Shown here: in pieces, positions 36,951 through 46,248 of the stretch
How positions within the stretch are numbered: the stretch's first letter is position 1
How the letters are laid out: every line of letters starts with the position of its first letter
Assembly: GCA_036128855.1 (NCBI GenBank)
Contig: JAYYPW010000013.1
Location: 142,673 to 206,672 of the forward strand
DNA: 64,000 nt
Source: JAYYPW01 sp036128855
GTDB taxonomy: Bacteria > Pseudomonadota > Gammaproteobacteria > Comchoanobacterales > Comchoanobacteraceae
Direction of reading: 5' to 3'
Position numbers and translations under genes: made by a program
The notes under the pieces: model-generated
Seen by the model: the letters and a program-made list of their open reading frames with translations, nothing else
Databases searched by the model: none
What the model was told of the DNA's origin: nothing

Positions 36951-37685
36951 ATGAGTAAAAACAAGTTCCACCTTCACTATCTTAAACAGCTAAAAGAATC
37001 CGTACTTATCCAGGAAAATCATAAGAAAATCGTTTATCTGTCTTTGTTTCTTAGTTGGGTAAGTGTTATTTTCCTATTTTTTTCAAAGTGGCCTGTCATT
37101 GCAAGTATCATTTTTAGCGTTATTTTTATTATACACGGGTTTTTACTAGGTATGGACTCTGTCTTTGCACATCAAGTAGAAGAGCGCATTACGCGAATAC
37201 CAGATAATGAGGCAGAGATAAGTAAAAGACGTAATCTTGCCTACCGAGTAGTAAGCGACATAAAAGCAAAGTGTCCTGAAAAATACGAAGATGATGAGCA
37301 AATATTTGATGGCCTAGAAGAGAGCATATATCCTCGAGATTTAGCCGAAGCAGCTCCAAAAGTATTTAAACGAACTGGAGAAGTTCTAAAAGCAGAGTTA
37401 GGAACTGAAACAGTTGAACCACCAATTTTAGCTGAATCACTCTTCTGCAACCCTTGGGAAAAGAAAAATATACTAGGTAAGAACACTGTCAGTGAGTGTG
37501 AAAAACACTACAAAAGCGACAGCTGGAAACCCAGCATGCGAGAAGAAATAGTAAGCTTACTAAGTAAAGATCATGAGCAAATCGAAGATTACGTAGACGC
37601 CATTAATAACGATACATATACAGAAAACTCAAGGATTCAATGGCATCAAGCGTGGAAAAAAGTTTTAGGGCCCGCAAATACATAA
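36951..37685 (+). CDS. Unknown protein with N-terminal membrane hairpin
   Basis: A 244-residue protein not recognised. After a basic start there are two adjacent hydrophobic segments at about residues 28-68 (LSLFLSWVSVIFLFF and IIFSVIFIIHGFLLG), then a charged soluble domain of about 175 residues with four Cys. The hairpin-plus-soluble layout is common among membrane-targeting effectors of intracellular bacteria, but no function can be assigned. Followed on the same strand by another unknown membrane protein. Confidence 0.55.
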   Translation: MSKNKFHLHYLKQLKESVLIQENHKKIVYLSLFLSWVSVIFLFFSKWPVIASIIFSVIFIIHGFLLGMDSVFAHQVEERITRIPDNEAEISKRRNLAYRVVSDIKAKCPEKYEDDEQIFDGLEESIYPRDLAEAAPKVFKRTGEVLKAELGTETVEPPILAESLFCNPWEKKNILGKNTVSECEKHYKSDSWKPSMREEIVSLLSKDHEQIEDYVDAINNDTYTENSRIQWHQAWKKVLGPANT

Positions 37686-37756
37686 ATTTAATAATTTAAT
37701 ACTACATTCATACAAATATCTTTGCTACACTAATTTTTTAGGTTATCAAGGCTTAC

Positions 37757-39547
37757 ATGAAAGAAAAGTGCCCACAAACATCGATACATGATTTTATTAC
37801 TGAAGAAGTAGACTCTGCACTTAGAGGAGTAAAGTCGTATGAAGTGATACGCGTTGACAAAAAAGATTTAAGCATTCTAGGCAAGCAAGCATCCCTTGAA
37901 AGATACGCTCTTAAGTATGACCTTAACTTTAATTTAGAAAATAACATTAGTTTAGAAAAAATGAAATCCATAAAAGCAGAAAAGTGTGAATGGGATGTTC
38001 CAACTGATTGGAGAATATCCTGTTTAGAAGAGATGTGCCCTAGCTCAGTGGACTACAAAAGATTCTTACAAAATGAAATTAGTCGAATAATAGAAACAGA
38101 AAAAGAAGTTCACCAGCTTATATTAGTCGAACAGCAAGCACTCGTTGAACATATACTTGGCCATATTATCCTTAAAATTGATCAAACTGCTCATAATATT
38201 GTTTACCGAAAAGCTAGTACAGAATCGCCTAAAGAAAGTTTTATAAAACATCGAGATAGGATATTTCAGGCACTTCTCTCTCAACCGAACCACGTGCTTG
38301 AAATTGAACGACTAGTACGACCCTTTTTCCAACCCGGTGAATATCATAAAGTAAAACCTGAACATGAAGGTTGCGCGAAAATTATGCATGGGTCGTGGCT
38401 TGAGACAAAAAAAAATATGGGAATAAAAAACCATAAAAAAGCAAACGTACATTTCTTTCATGCGCTTATGCAACCACTATCACTTGCATTAATTATTATT
38501 TCTGGGTATTTCAACACTTTGTGGCACGTGACTTTGGCAAGCTATTTAGCTTGTACAGCTTTTCTCTTACCAAAGCCCCTGGAACCCATAAAGTTTATGG
38601 GTAAAGTCCTCAGTAAAGATAGGATATTGACAAGCAGTATTCTCTTTATACTTATTTGTAGTGGAAACTGGGCACTATTTACATTCACTCCAGGATTATC
38701 GACACTCCTATCAATCAAAATAACCACCTGTTTCGGTCTCTTTTACATGGCAATCTATAAACTGGTACAGACGGCAAAAGAAGTATTGAGTAATGATAGA
38801 AGTTTTTTGTATAAAATATGTATCATAACAGGAGAGTTGACACTCAATCTAACCGTTATTGGTTGTATAATAGCAACATTTTTTAGCAGTGAATATCTCA
38901 TAATCAATGAGGCACTCATTGCGTGGTATTCTATTGATATGTGTCTTGGTAGCATCAATACTATCCCTAACTTATCTGATAAAAATACTACTAGACTATT
39001 ATGGAGTGCCCTCACATTGAGTACAGCTATTTTGGTATCAGCTGCAATTTTAGCAAAAATATCTCTTATGGATATGTATATAGCGCTCACAATTGCGTTC
39101 ACAGTCATCACACGAATCGCCTGTTCTAAAAACATACAACCCGATTTACACCACACCTGTGCGAGACATACAAGCTATCTTTGGCTATGTTGGCTGACTA
39201 TTGAGAATAAGCTAAAACTTACACCAACTTTTATTGGTCTGTACATAAGCCTTGCAGTTGAGCTTATATTCTGTGCAATTGATATAAGGAAAAATGTGGA
39301 TTGGGATAAAATTCTACGCTTTAAAACAAATATGATTGAAGACAGTCTAAAATTAAGACCACAAAATATATCTAACCGCAAGACCAGCGCTAATATCTGT
39401 GTGAAGGTAGATAATATGGAAGACAGTGAACATACTCATATAAGCGCTAGCAGTGGATACTCAAGTGGTACTGATAGTGAACATTCTCATAATGGGTATG
39501 TAGATGATGGTGATTTAGGTGATTTGATTGAAATACCACTCAACTAG
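37757..39547 (+). CDS. Unknown large membrane protein with acidic Ser/His-rich tail
   Basis: A 596-residue protein not recognised. Residues 1-230 are soluble and charged; residues 230-510 hold about eight hydrophobic segments; residues 515-596 are a soluble tail with a quasi-repeat DSEHTHISASSGYSSG / DSEHSHNGYVDDG and an acidic end. Together with the preceding gene it forms a two-gene island between fabD/acyl-CoA synthetase and the ribosomal cluster. Possible secreted or envelope protein; effector role is inference. Confidence 0.55.
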   Translation: MKEKCPQTSIHDFITEEVDSALRGVKSYEVIRVDKKDLSILGKQASLERYALKYDLNFNLENNISLEKMKSIKAEKCEWDVPTDWRISCLEEMCPSSVDYKRFLQNEISRIIETEKEVHQLILVEQQALVEHILGHIILKIDQTAHNIVYRKASTESPKESFIKHRDRIFQALLSQPNHVLEIERLVRPFFQPGEYHKVKPEHEGCAKIMHGSWLETKKNMGIKNHKKANVHFFHALMQPLSLALIIISGYFNTLWHVTLASYLACTAFLLPKPLEPIKFMGKVLSKDRILTSSILFILICSGNWALFTFTPGLSTLLSIKITTCFGLFYMAIYKLVQTAKEVLSNDRSFLYKICIITGELTLNLTVIGCIIATFFSSEYLIINEALIAWYSIDMCLGSINTIPNLSDKNTTRLLWSALTLSTAILVSAAILAKISLMDMYIALTIAFTVITRIACSKNIQPDLHHTCARHTSYLWLCWLTIENKLKLTPTFIGLYISLAVELIFCAIDIRKNVDWDKILRFKTNMIEDSLKLRPQNISNRKTSANICVKVDNMEDSEHTHISASSGYSSGTDSEHSHNGYVDDGDLGDLIEIPLN

Positions 39548-39820
39548 CCACACAATAGTAGCCAGATTAATGAGTGGATAACTCTAGACTAAATCGTGAT
39601 CATCTAAGAATAATAGTCAAACAAGCTATCCATCAAAGTGCTTTTTACAAAAAAATGGTTGATGAACGAGATTATGCTAAAATACAGAGACTTAGCGCAA
39701 TAGATCTAGACAGGCTGAGAACCAAATAAACATAGCATAACAAGAAATAAGTATGAATCTTATGAAATACTAATCTAAAACAATCATCTAGTATTAAATA
39801 AGCATAGGAAAGGCTTAAAA
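39548..39820. other. Intergenic region between convergent units, possible gene remnant
   Basis: 273 bp between the end of the 37757 gene and rplQ. A plus-strand frame open from 39618 to the TAA at 39727-39729 encodes a short, charged, helix-like peptide (from ATG 39655: MVDERDYAKIQRLSAIDLDRL...). No ribosome binding site is evident and stops lie immediately upstream, so it looks like a decayed gene end rather than a gene. No strong terminator hairpin for either side was seen. Confidence 0.35.
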
Positions 39821-40192
39821 TTAAGACCCACTTTCAGATAAGCCAACTAATTGAACAATAGCCATTGGTGCAGCATCACCAGCTCTAAAGCCACACTTTA
39901 GTATACGCAAGTAACCACCAGGTCTAGATTGATACAATGGACCATACTCTAACAATAACTTCTGTATAGCATCTTTATTACGTAGTTTTGAGATCAGATA
40001 CCTTCTATTAGCAAGTGTGTTCGTTTTAGCTCTTGTGATTAAAGGCTCAACTATACCACGAAGATCTTTTGCCTTTGGTAAGGTGGTTTTAATTTGACCA
40101 TGTAATAATAAAGAAATTGCTAAGTTACGAAACATAGCTTCTCTATGACTAGTTGGGCGACCAAAATGTCTACGTTTGCTTCTATGATTCAT
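39821..40192 (-). CDS. rplQ: 50S ribosomal protein L17
   Basis: 123-residue 23S rRNA-binding protein at the subunit surface near the tunnel exit. Family start MNHRSKRRHFGRPTSHREAM and RNLAISLLLHGQIKTTLPKAKDLR are conserved. Last gene of the alpha operon, 2 bp after rpoA, as in E. coli. No obvious terminator hairpin follows. Confidence 0.97.
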   Translation of the reverse strand: MNHRSKRRHFGRPTSHREAMFRNLAISLLLHGQIKTTLPKAKDLRGIVEPLITRAKTNTLANRRYLISKLRNKDAIQKLLLEYGPLYQSRPGGYLRILKCGFRAGDAAPMAIVQLVGLSESGS

Positions 40193-40194
40193 AT

Positions 40195-41277
40195 CTACAC
40201 CTCATGTAATTCGTTATCTCTTGGATCCTTGCGTAAACGTTTACGCTGGTCAGCTGGAGAAACCCAATTAGGTAACTGCATACCCAGTGTAAAACCAAGT
40301 TCAGCTAAAACACATTTAATTTCAGATAATGACTTCCTACCAAGATTAGGTGTACGCAGTAAGTCATATTCTGTACACTGAACTAACTCACCGATATAGC
40401 GAACATTTTCAGATTTTAGACAATTAGCTGCACGGACAGTAAGCTCTAACTCATCAACTAGCCTTGAAAAAATAGGATCAACATTATCATCTAAATAAGT
40501 TTGCTCATCCTCTTCTTGAGACTTCAAATCAGCAAAAGGCGATAGCTGGTATTGTAATATCGTTGCTGCACGTCTTATCGCATCGTCAGCAGATAGAGTA
40601 CCATCTGTTTCAATCTCAAGAACTAATTTATCGAGATCAGTTCTATTCTCTACTCGTGCGTTTTCTACGTGATAAAGAACACGAGTAACAGGACTAAAGC
40701 TAGCATCAATATATAGTGTACCAACTTGATGTCCATTAACACTATCTTTGTCTGCAATTTCATTTGCACTCACATAACCTTTACCACACTCAGCAAGTAA
40801 TTTCATGCTAATGTTTTTACTTGTATTGATATGGCAAATCACATGGTCTGGATTGATTATCTCAGCTTTATTTCCTTCGATAACAAGATCAGATGCTGTG
40901 ACAGTTTTGGGACCAGTTACATCAAGTGTAATATTGATTGGTTCTGCCTGAGTAGACTTCAAGGCGATAGCCTTGATATTCATAAGAATCTCTAAAACGT
41001 CCTCTTGTACACCAGTAATTGTATCATACTGGTGCGTCACACCATCAAGATTAACCTTCGTTATAGAAAAACCAAGCATGGATGAAAGAAGAATTCTTCT
41101 AAGTGCAAAACCAAGTGTATGACCAAAACCTCTCTCAAAAGGCTCTAAAACGACTTTGATACGCTTATCATCAGATGACTCTACCTGATAGTCTTGTGGT
41201 ATTAGAATGTTTGAATACATTTGTTGTAAGCCAGAAACGGGTGCATTTGTCTGTTCTGAATGTGATTGTGTTGACAT
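40195..41277 (-). CDS. rpoA: RNA polymerase alpha subunit
   Basis: 360-residue subunit that nucleates polymerase assembly. The N-terminal domain has EPFERGFGHTLGFALRRILLSSM and the dimer interface; a Glu/Asp-rich linker (QEEDEQTYLDDNVD) leads to the C-terminal domain with NCLKSENVRYIGELVQ and TPNLGRKSLSEIKCVL, which contacts UP elements and regulators. About 30 residues longer than the E. coli protein (329), mainly at the N terminus and the C-terminal end. Lies between rpsD and rplQ. Confidence 0.97.
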   Translation of the reverse strand: MSTQSHSEQTNAPVSGLQQMYSNILIPQDYQVESSDDKRIKVVLEPFERGFGHTLGFALRRILLSSMLGFSITKVNLDGVTHQYDTITGVQEDVLEILMNIKAIALKSTQAEPINITLDVTGPKTVTASDLVIEGNKAEIINPDHVICHINTSKNISMKLLAECGKGYVSANEIADKDSVNGHQVGTLYIDASFSPVTRVLYHVENARVENRTDLDKLVLEIETDGTLSADDAIRRAATILQYQLSPFADLKSQEEDEQTYLDDNVDPIFSRLVDELELTVRAANCLKSENVRYIGELVQCTEYDLLRTPNLGRKSLSEIKCVLAELGFTLGMQLPNWVSPADQRKRLRKDPRDNELHEV

Positions 41278-41288
41278 AAGGGGCTCCT

Positions 41289-41927
41289 CTATTTTGAATA
41301 TAATTCGACTACGTTGTTGACTTTAAACATGCCATGGAGTGTGTCGATATTTGGTGAAGTTGCAACCGTAGCGGACATGTCTTCTGTAGAAATTGTCAGC
41401 CAGGTCAACTCTGGTCGTTGCTTTGCTAGTTCAAGAGCAGCAAGGACTCTAAGGTGTTTCTTAGCAGCGTCGGAAAGTGAAACCACCTGGCCTTGTGAAA
41501 CACGAAAAGAAGCTATAGAAACTTTTTTGCCATCCACTTTAATGTGTCCGTGAGAAACCAGTTGACGAGCTTCAGCTCGTGTGGAAGCAAAGCCAGAACG
41601 AAATACAACATTATCAAGTCGAGATTCTAGAAGGGTTAATAGATTATCACCTGTTGAACCTTTTCTTCGAGCAGCTTCTAAATAAGTAATTTTAAACTGC
41701 TTTTCAAGAATACCATAGTAGCGTTTCATGGCTTGTTTAGTACCCACAAGAATACCATACTCTGAGCCCTTTCCTCTTCTAACATCAGCTCTGCCTGGGA
41801 GCTTATCTAATTTACATTTTTTTGCGATAGGACGGATACCACTAAATAAATCTAGATCAGATTCACCTTCTATACTTGTACGTACAGCACGAAGTAATTT
41901 TGCTTTTGGCTTTTGATACTTTGCCAT
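41289..41927 (-). CDS. rpsD: 30S ribosomal protein S4
   Basis: Primary 16S rRNA-binding protein of the 5' domain, 212 residues. The S4 RNA-binding domain is clear (LESRLDNVVFRSGFASTRAEARQLVSHGHIKVDG in pieces). The N-terminal zinc or cysteine cluster of some S4 proteins is absent; one Cys remains in PIAKKCKL. In E. coli S4 represses the alpha operon; the same gene order here (rpsM, rpsK, rpsD, rpoA, rplQ) would permit this. Confidence 0.96.
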   Translation of the reverse strand: MAKYQKPKAKLLRAVRTSIEGESDLDLFSGIRPIAKKCKLDKLPGRADVRRGKGSEYGILVGTKQAMKRYYGILEKQFKITYLEAARRKGSTGDNLLTLLESRLDNVVFRSGFASTRAEARQLVSHGHIKVDGKKVSIASFRVSQGQVVSLSDAAKKHLRVLAALELAKQRPELTWLTISTEDMSATVATSPNIDTLHGMFKVNNVVELYSK

Positions 41928-41937
41928 AATTTATCTC

Positions 41938-42348
41938 CTAAACTCTTTTCTTTTTGCGTTTACGTACACCACCATGAGCTAACGGTGTCTTATCAGCTAT
42001 CACAGAAATCTTTAAGCCTGCAGCAACAAGGCCTTTAACTACAGCCTCACGACCTGGACCTGTGCCACGCAAAATAACACGAACTTCTACCATACCCATA
42101 TCTTGGACCTTAGCACCAACAATCTTAGCAGCTTCTTGTGCAGCATGTGGTGTTGATTTACGTGTACCTTTTTGGGTTGAACCGCCACTAGCTTGAGCTA
42201 CTACTTGTCCATTAAGATCGGTTACTGTCACTATGGTATTGTTAAAACCAGAGCGGACATGCACTATACCAACAGGACAGGAACGCTTGCGTTTAGTAGA
42301 CTTAACTACTTTTTTTGTGCCAGACTTTGCTTTAGTCACTACAGCCAT
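41938..42348 (-). CDS. rpsK: 30S ribosomal protein S11
   Basis: 136-residue platform protein of the 30S subunit. GIVHVRSGFNNTIVTVTDLNG, RKSTPHAAQEAAK and KISVIADKTPLAHGGVRKRKKKRV (in pieces) are family stretches. Basic N-terminal extension KKVVKSTKRKRS. Located between rpsM and rpsD. Confidence 0.97.
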   Translation of the reverse strand: MAVVTKAKSGTKKVVKSTKRKRSCPVGIVHVRSGFNNTIVTVTDLNGQVVAQASGGSTQKGTRKSTPHAAQEAAKIVGAKVQDMGMVEVRVILRGTGPGREAVVKGLVAAGLKISVIADKTPLAHGGVRKRKKKRV

Positions 42349-42363
42349 TTAAATTCTCCTCTA

Positions 42364-42720
42364 CTAATCTTTTTTCTTACGTCGACCTTTACGGGTACGA
42401 GCATTCGTCTTTGTTCTCTGACCATTGACTGGTAGACCTCGTCTATGACGAATTCCAACGTAAGAACCCATATCCATCATTCGTTTGATATTGATGGCAA
42501 CTTCTCGACGCAGATCACCTTCTACTTTTAGTTCACCAATCGCATTACGAAGCTTATCAATTTCGGCAGCAGATAGGGTCTCTAATTTTACATGAGGGTC
42601 TATATTGGTAGATTCGCATAGCTTAAGCGCAGCAGTTTTACCGATACCATAGATACCTGTTAATGAAACCCACACATGCTTTCTTTCTATTAAATGCTGA
42701 CCAGCAATTACAATTGACAT
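42364..42720 (-). CDS. rpsM: 30S ribosomal protein S13
   Basis: 118-residue head protein that contacts the P-site tRNA and bridges to L5. Conserved LTGIYGIGKTAALKLC (helix-turn-helix), RREVAINIKRMMDMGSY and GLPVNGQRTKTNARTRKG are visible. First gene of the alpha cluster after rpmJ. Confidence 0.97.
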   Translation of the reverse strand: MSIVIAGQHLIERKHVWVSLTGIYGIGKTAALKLCESTNIDPHVKLETLSAAEIDKLRNAIGELKVEGDLRREVAINIKRMMDMGSYVGIRHRRGLPVNGQRTKTNARTRKGRRKKKD

Positions 42721-42731
42721 TCTTATCTCTC

Positions 42732-42848
42732 CTAGCCCTGACGCTGTTTATGTCTTGGATTTTTTGAACAAAATATATAACGTACGCCACGTCTTTTAAC
42801 AGCGTAACAACCGTTACATATACACTTTATTGATGCACCAACCTTCAT
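42732..42848 (-). CDS. rpmJ: 50S ribosomal protein L36, zinc-binding form
   Basis: A 38-residue protein beginning MKVGASIKCICNGCYAVKRR and ending KNPRHKQRQG. The zinc ligands C11, C14, C27 and H33 are all kept (C+ type); C9 is an extra Cys. Same length as E. coli L36 (38). Lies between secY and rpsM, the standard place. Confidence 0.96.
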   Translation of the reverse strand: MKVGASIKCICNGCYAVKRRGVRYIFCSKNPRHKQRQG

Positions 42849-42859
42849 AATAAATTCTC

Positions 42860-44173
42860 CTAACGTAGTAGCTTAAGCTGACCACCCTTTTTTTGATTCA
42901 TCCTATCCATGTGACCTGGAATAAGATATGTTTGCAGCTGACTCATGATTTCTATCACAACGACTACAGCAATTAGCAGCGAAGTACCACCAAACGTCAT
43001 GGTGATATGTAAAAATCGAATCACAATATCCGGTAGCACAGCAACAAAAGATAAATATAAACCCCCAAAGAGAGTTAATTTGGATAATATTTTATCGATA
43101 TGAAGTGCAGTTTGTATACCAGGTCGCACTCCTCCAATTAAGGCCCCACCTCGTTTTAGTTGATCAGCAATATCGTCGGTGTTGTATAGAACTGCAGTTA
43201 GGTAGTAAGAGAACAATAACACGAGTCCAACGAAGAACAACATGTAGAGTGGTTCACCAGGCTGCAAATAAAAGCTAAGACGTGGTAACCATGGTAACGA
43301 ACCAGAACGCGCAAAAAACTCAGCTGCTGCTAATGGAAAAGATATAAGTGCAGTAGCTATAATAGGAGGTAATACACCTACCATATTAATCTTTAGTGGA
43401 AGCCGTGAGTTATTTTGTGTCATATTGCGGCCACCAGCTTGTTGGCGTTTGGGGTAAGTTAGAGGAAGTTGTCTTTGTCCTCTTTCCATACAGACAACAA
43501 AAACTATAACAGACACTATAATCGCAAAAACTAATAATAAAGTGAATGCATGTACTTGGCCCTGCCGAACTTGTGAAAAAAGCTTTGCTATCGCCTCAGG
43601 AAAACGAGAGACTATCCCTGAAAATATCAAGATAGATATGCCATTACCAATGCCGTTACGTGTCATTTGGTCACCTAGCCACATAAGAAACATAGTACCG
43701 GTAGAAAGAGAGAGCGCTGATAAGAAATAAAACTCAGAAGCAGGTATTATGATCATTTGATTGCTTATCAAAAACTGCGTAACGCCCATCCCCTGTAATA
43801 AAGATAGTAAAAGCGTTAGGTATCTTGTGTATTGGTTCATCTTTTGACGACCAGACTCACCTTCTTTTCGTAATTCTTGCAACACTGGTAGGCTATAGCT
43901 CAGAAGCTGTAGCGCGATAGAAGCAGTAATATAGGGTGCAATACCGAGAGTTAGTAAGCTCATATTGGATAATGCTCCCCCTGAGAAAAGGTCGAAATAA
44001 CCTAGAATCATGTTGCCCTGGTTTTGTTGAAAAATATGGTTAAGCTGGTCGAGATCAACTCCAGGTATTGGTAGATGAACACCAATCCTGAAAACAAGAA
44101 TGCCAACGAGTACAAATAATACCCTAGACTGTAGCTCTTGCAGACCTTTGTTTTGAACAGAAAACTTAGACAC
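42860..44173 (-). CDS. secY: Preprotein translocase subunit SecY
   Basis: Central channel of the Sec translocon, 437 residues from a GTG at 44173 (MSKFSVQNKGLQELQ). This start is preceded by AGGGAG with 7-nt spacing and overlaps the rplO stop by 8 nt; an ATG at 44212 would overlap rplO by 47 nt. Ten membrane segments are expected; RIGVHLPIPGVD starts helix 1 and the plug region, LRKEGESGRQKMNQYTRYLT is a family stretch, and RGQRQLPLTYPKRQ and LKRGGALIGGVRPG are the conserved cytosolic loops C4 and C5. Standard spc-operon position. Confidence 0.96.
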   Translation of the reverse strand: MSKFSVQNKGLQELQSRVLFVLVGILVFRIGVHLPIPGVDLDQLNHIFQQNQGNMILGYFDLFSGGALSNMSLLTLGIAPYITASIALQLLSYSLPVLQELRKEGESGRQKMNQYTRYLTLLLSLLQGMGVTQFLISNQMIIIPASEFYFLSALSLSTGTMFLMWLGDQMTRNGIGNGISILIFSGIVSRFPEAIAKLFSQVRQGQVHAFTLLLVFAIIVSVIVFVVCMERGQRQLPLTYPKRQQAGGRNMTQNNSRLPLKINMVGVLPPIIATALISFPLAAAEFFARSGSLPWLPRLSFYLQPGEPLYMLFFVGLVLLFSYYLTAVLYNTDDIADQLKRGGALIGGVRPGIQTALHIDKILSKLTLFGGLYLSFVAVLPDIVIRFLHITMTFGGTSLLIAVVVVIEIMSQLQTYLIPGHMDRMNQKKGGQLKLLR

Positions 44174-44627
44174 CCACAAGCTCCCTATTAAAGCTTCCGC
44201 CGAGCTTTTCAATCAGTGCAATTACTCCCTTAGTCGCAGGCAGACCATGGACATGAATTACTGTAGTAAGTTCTCCAGAAAGAATAAGCTTTGCTGTTTT
44301 TGTTGAGGATTTTATAATACCGTAATTGTGTAAGAATGTAAGATCAACTTTTACATCTTTGAGCGCATGACGCTTTATGATACTTGCGATTTTATATAAG
44401 GGCACTTCTTCATGTGACAAACTGGATCGAGCCACAAAACCTGTCTTAGGTAAACGCCGCTGTAGAGGCATTTGCCCACCCTCAAATGAAGCATGCACTT
44501 TACCACCTGAGCGAGATTTTTGTCCTTTATGACCACGTCCACATGTCTTACCACGTGTATGACCACGGCCAACACGCCTTGCACTCTTTTTTGAACCTGC
44601 ATCGGGTTTTAGAGTATTTAATCTCAT
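44166..44627 (-). CDS. rplO: 50S ribosomal protein L15
   Basis: 153-residue late-assembly protein of the 50S subunit. Begins MRLNTLKPDAGSKKSARRVG, with the Gly/Arg-rich RGHTRGKTCGRGHKGQKSRS region and FEGGQMPLQRRLPKTGF. C-terminal domain includes GLPATKGVIALIEKLGG. Two bp after rpmD; overlaps secY. Confidence 0.96.
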   Translation of the reverse strand: MRLNTLKPDAGSKKSARRVGRGHTRGKTCGRGHKGQKSRSGGKVHASFEGGQMPLQRRLPKTGFVARSSLSHEEVPLYKIASIIKRHALKDVKVDLTFLHNYGIIKSSTKTAKLILSGELTTVIHVHGLPATKGVIALIEKLGGSFNRELVGV

Positions 44628-44629
44628 CG

Positions 44630-44830
44630 CTATACCTTCTCAATTTGTAATAAAAAACGAACCTTCTCTACCATACCTAGATTTTCCGGTGTGGGATTAA
44701 GTACTATGGAGGAGTGACGCTTTTTTAACCCAAGGCCATAAACACAACTTTTTTGCCTCTGGGTAAGGCCAATAAGTCCTCTTACTAATGTGATTTTTAA
44801 TTGGTCATTATTTTTTGTCATATTAGGCAC
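44630..44830 (-). CDS. rpmD: 50S ribosomal protein L30
   Basis: 66-residue protein. Conserved KITLVRGLIGLTQRQKSCVYGLGL and the end NLGMVEKVRFLLQIEKV (in pieces) are typical. Overlaps the rpsE end by 8 nt and precedes rplO. Confidence 0.95.
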   Translation of the reverse strand: MPNMTKNNDQLKITLVRGLIGLTQRQKSCVYGLGLKKRHSSIVLNPTPENLGMVEKVRFLLQIEKV

Positions 44831-45356
44831 CCACTTCTTCGGTCACATCCAAGCCACGTTTGAGTGCGACCATCTGCTTGTTGTACATCTCACGTAAGCC
44901 TTTGATAGTCGCATATGCTACGTTTTGTGCAGTAGAAGAGCCAAGAATTTTAGCAAGTACATTTTCTACACCTACAGCTTTGAATACTTGACGCATAGCA
45001 CCACCAGCAATTATACCTGTACCAACAGATGCGGGTCGCATAAATACCTTAGTCGCACCATACTTGGCGACAACAGGATGCTGTAATGTCTTACCTTCAG
45101 CAATAACCACTTCTGTCATATTCTGTTTTGCACGCTTCTGCGCTTTTTGGATTGCAACAGAGACTTCCATGCCATGTCCGATACCAATTCCTACACTAGA
45201 TTCTCCATCACCTACAACCACAGTAGCCGAGAATCTAAATATTCTGCCACCCTTTACTACTTTGGCAGTACGACGTACACCAACAAGCTCGGTAATCAGA
45301 TCGTAGCTTTGTTGATTATCTTTATCTTGAAAATCGTTTTTCTTCTCAGTAGACAC
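44823..45356 (-). CDS. rpsE: 30S ribosomal protein S5
   Basis: 177-residue protein implicated in translational fidelity. The N-terminal dsRBD-like domain carries KVVKGGRIFRFSATVVVGDG, and the C-terminal domain GTGIIAGGAMRQVFKAVGV and ILGSSTAQNVAYATIKGL. N-terminal extension of about 10 charged residues. Twelve bp from rplR. Confidence 0.96.
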   Translation of the reverse strand: MSTEKKNDFQDKDNQQSYDLITELVGVRRTAKVVKGGRIFRFSATVVVGDGESSVGIGIGHGMEVSVAIQKAQKRAKQNMTEVVIAEGKTLQHPVVAKYGATKVFMRPASVGTGIIAGGAMRQVFKAVGVENVLAKILGSSTAQNVAYATIKGLREMYNKQMVALKRGLDVTEEVGA

Positions 45357-45367
45357 AGTATTACTCC

Positions 45368-45712
45368 TTAAACAATTACACCGCTAGTACGCAGAGCCTC
45401 AGCGAATGCCTTAACACGACCGTGATATATATATCCAGACCGATCAAAGGCCACTTTCTTGACACCTAAATTATCTAGGGCATCTTTAATCTTTACAGCC
45501 AGGGCTGCCGCTGCATCCTTATTACCTCCAGCACCCTTAAGTAATTTGGACAACTCAGGATTTAGCGTAGATATACCAGTTAGTACTATGCCATCTGGCG
45601 AGATGATATCCGCATAAAACTGCTTATTAGTTCTGCGAACTCGTATCGAGTGTACTGCTAATTTACGAATGTGGGCGCGACTTTTGCGCATAGACCGTAT
45701 ACTATTACTCAT
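45368..45712 (-). CDS. rplR: 50S ribosomal protein L18
   Basis: 114-residue 5S rRNA-binding protein. RKSRAHIRKLAVHSIRVRRTN at the start, then VAFDRSGYIYHGRVKAFAEALRTSG at the end (in pieces) are conserved. Shares one nucleotide with the rplF stop. Confidence 0.96.
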   Translation of the reverse strand: MSNSIRSMRKSRAHIRKLAVHSIRVRRTNKQFYADIISPDGIVLTGISTLNPELSKLLKGAGGNKDAAAALAVKIKDALDNLGVKKVAFDRSGYIYHGRVKAFAEALRTSGVIV

Positions 45713-46239
45713 TACTTCTTCTTAACCTCTTTTAACTTAAGTTGTACACCTACCATACGCACACCTTTGCCTTTATAGGCATCGGGTTGACGAAGCCGAT
45801 GTATATTTGCTGCAGTTTGACCCACAAGTTGTTTGTCGATTGACTTCAACGTGAGTTTAGTTTGTTTTTCTATAGTTGCATCGACATTATCAGGTAAAGG
45901 AAAATTGATAGGATGAGAATAGCCGAGTGTGAAGACGAGTGTTCTACCTTCCTGCTTGACACGGTAACCAACACCAACCAGTTCTAGTTCTTTAGTGAAA
46001 CCAACATGTACACCATGAACCATATTTGCGACTAGCGCGCGACTAGTTCCGGCTAACGCCCAATCATTGCCGTTTGCTGGGTGGAATGTAATTTTTGCAT
46101 CTGTTTGGTTAATTACTACTGTATCATGTACCGAATGGTTGAGTGATGCAGAACCCTTTTTGACAGTTACGTGTTGATCTTCAATATCAACTTGTACTCC
46201 TTCAGGGACTACAATAGGGTCTTTAGCGACTCTTGACAT
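45712..46239 (-). CDS. rplF: 50S ribosomal protein L6
   Basis: 175-residue two-domain protein near the factor-binding site. SRVAKDPIVVPEGVQVDI begins the protein, GTSRALVANMVHGVHVGFTK ends domain 1, and domain 2 has LVGVGYRVKQEGRTLVFTLG and RQPDAYKGKGVRMVG. Standard spc position between rpsH and rplR. Confidence 0.96.
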   Translation of the reverse strand: MSRVAKDPIVVPEGVQVDIEDQHVTVKKGSASLNHSVHDTVVINQTDAKITFHPANGNDWALAGTSRALVANMVHGVHVGFTKELELVGVGYRVKQEGRTLVFTLGYSHPINFPLPDNVDATIEKQTKLTLKSIDKQLVGQTAANIHRLRQPDAYKGKGVRMVGVQLKLKEVKKK

Positions 46240-46248
46240 AATAAACTC

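Noticed and set aside
39618..39729. Short open frame between the 37757 gene and rplQ as a real gene
   Set aside because: Under 40 codons, no ribosome binding site, stops just upstream; listed only as a possible remnant.
44174..44212. Upstream ATG for secY, adding 13 residues
   Set aside because: Overlaps rplO by 47 nt and the added residues are not SecY-like; the GTG at 44173 has AGGGAG 7 nt upstream.
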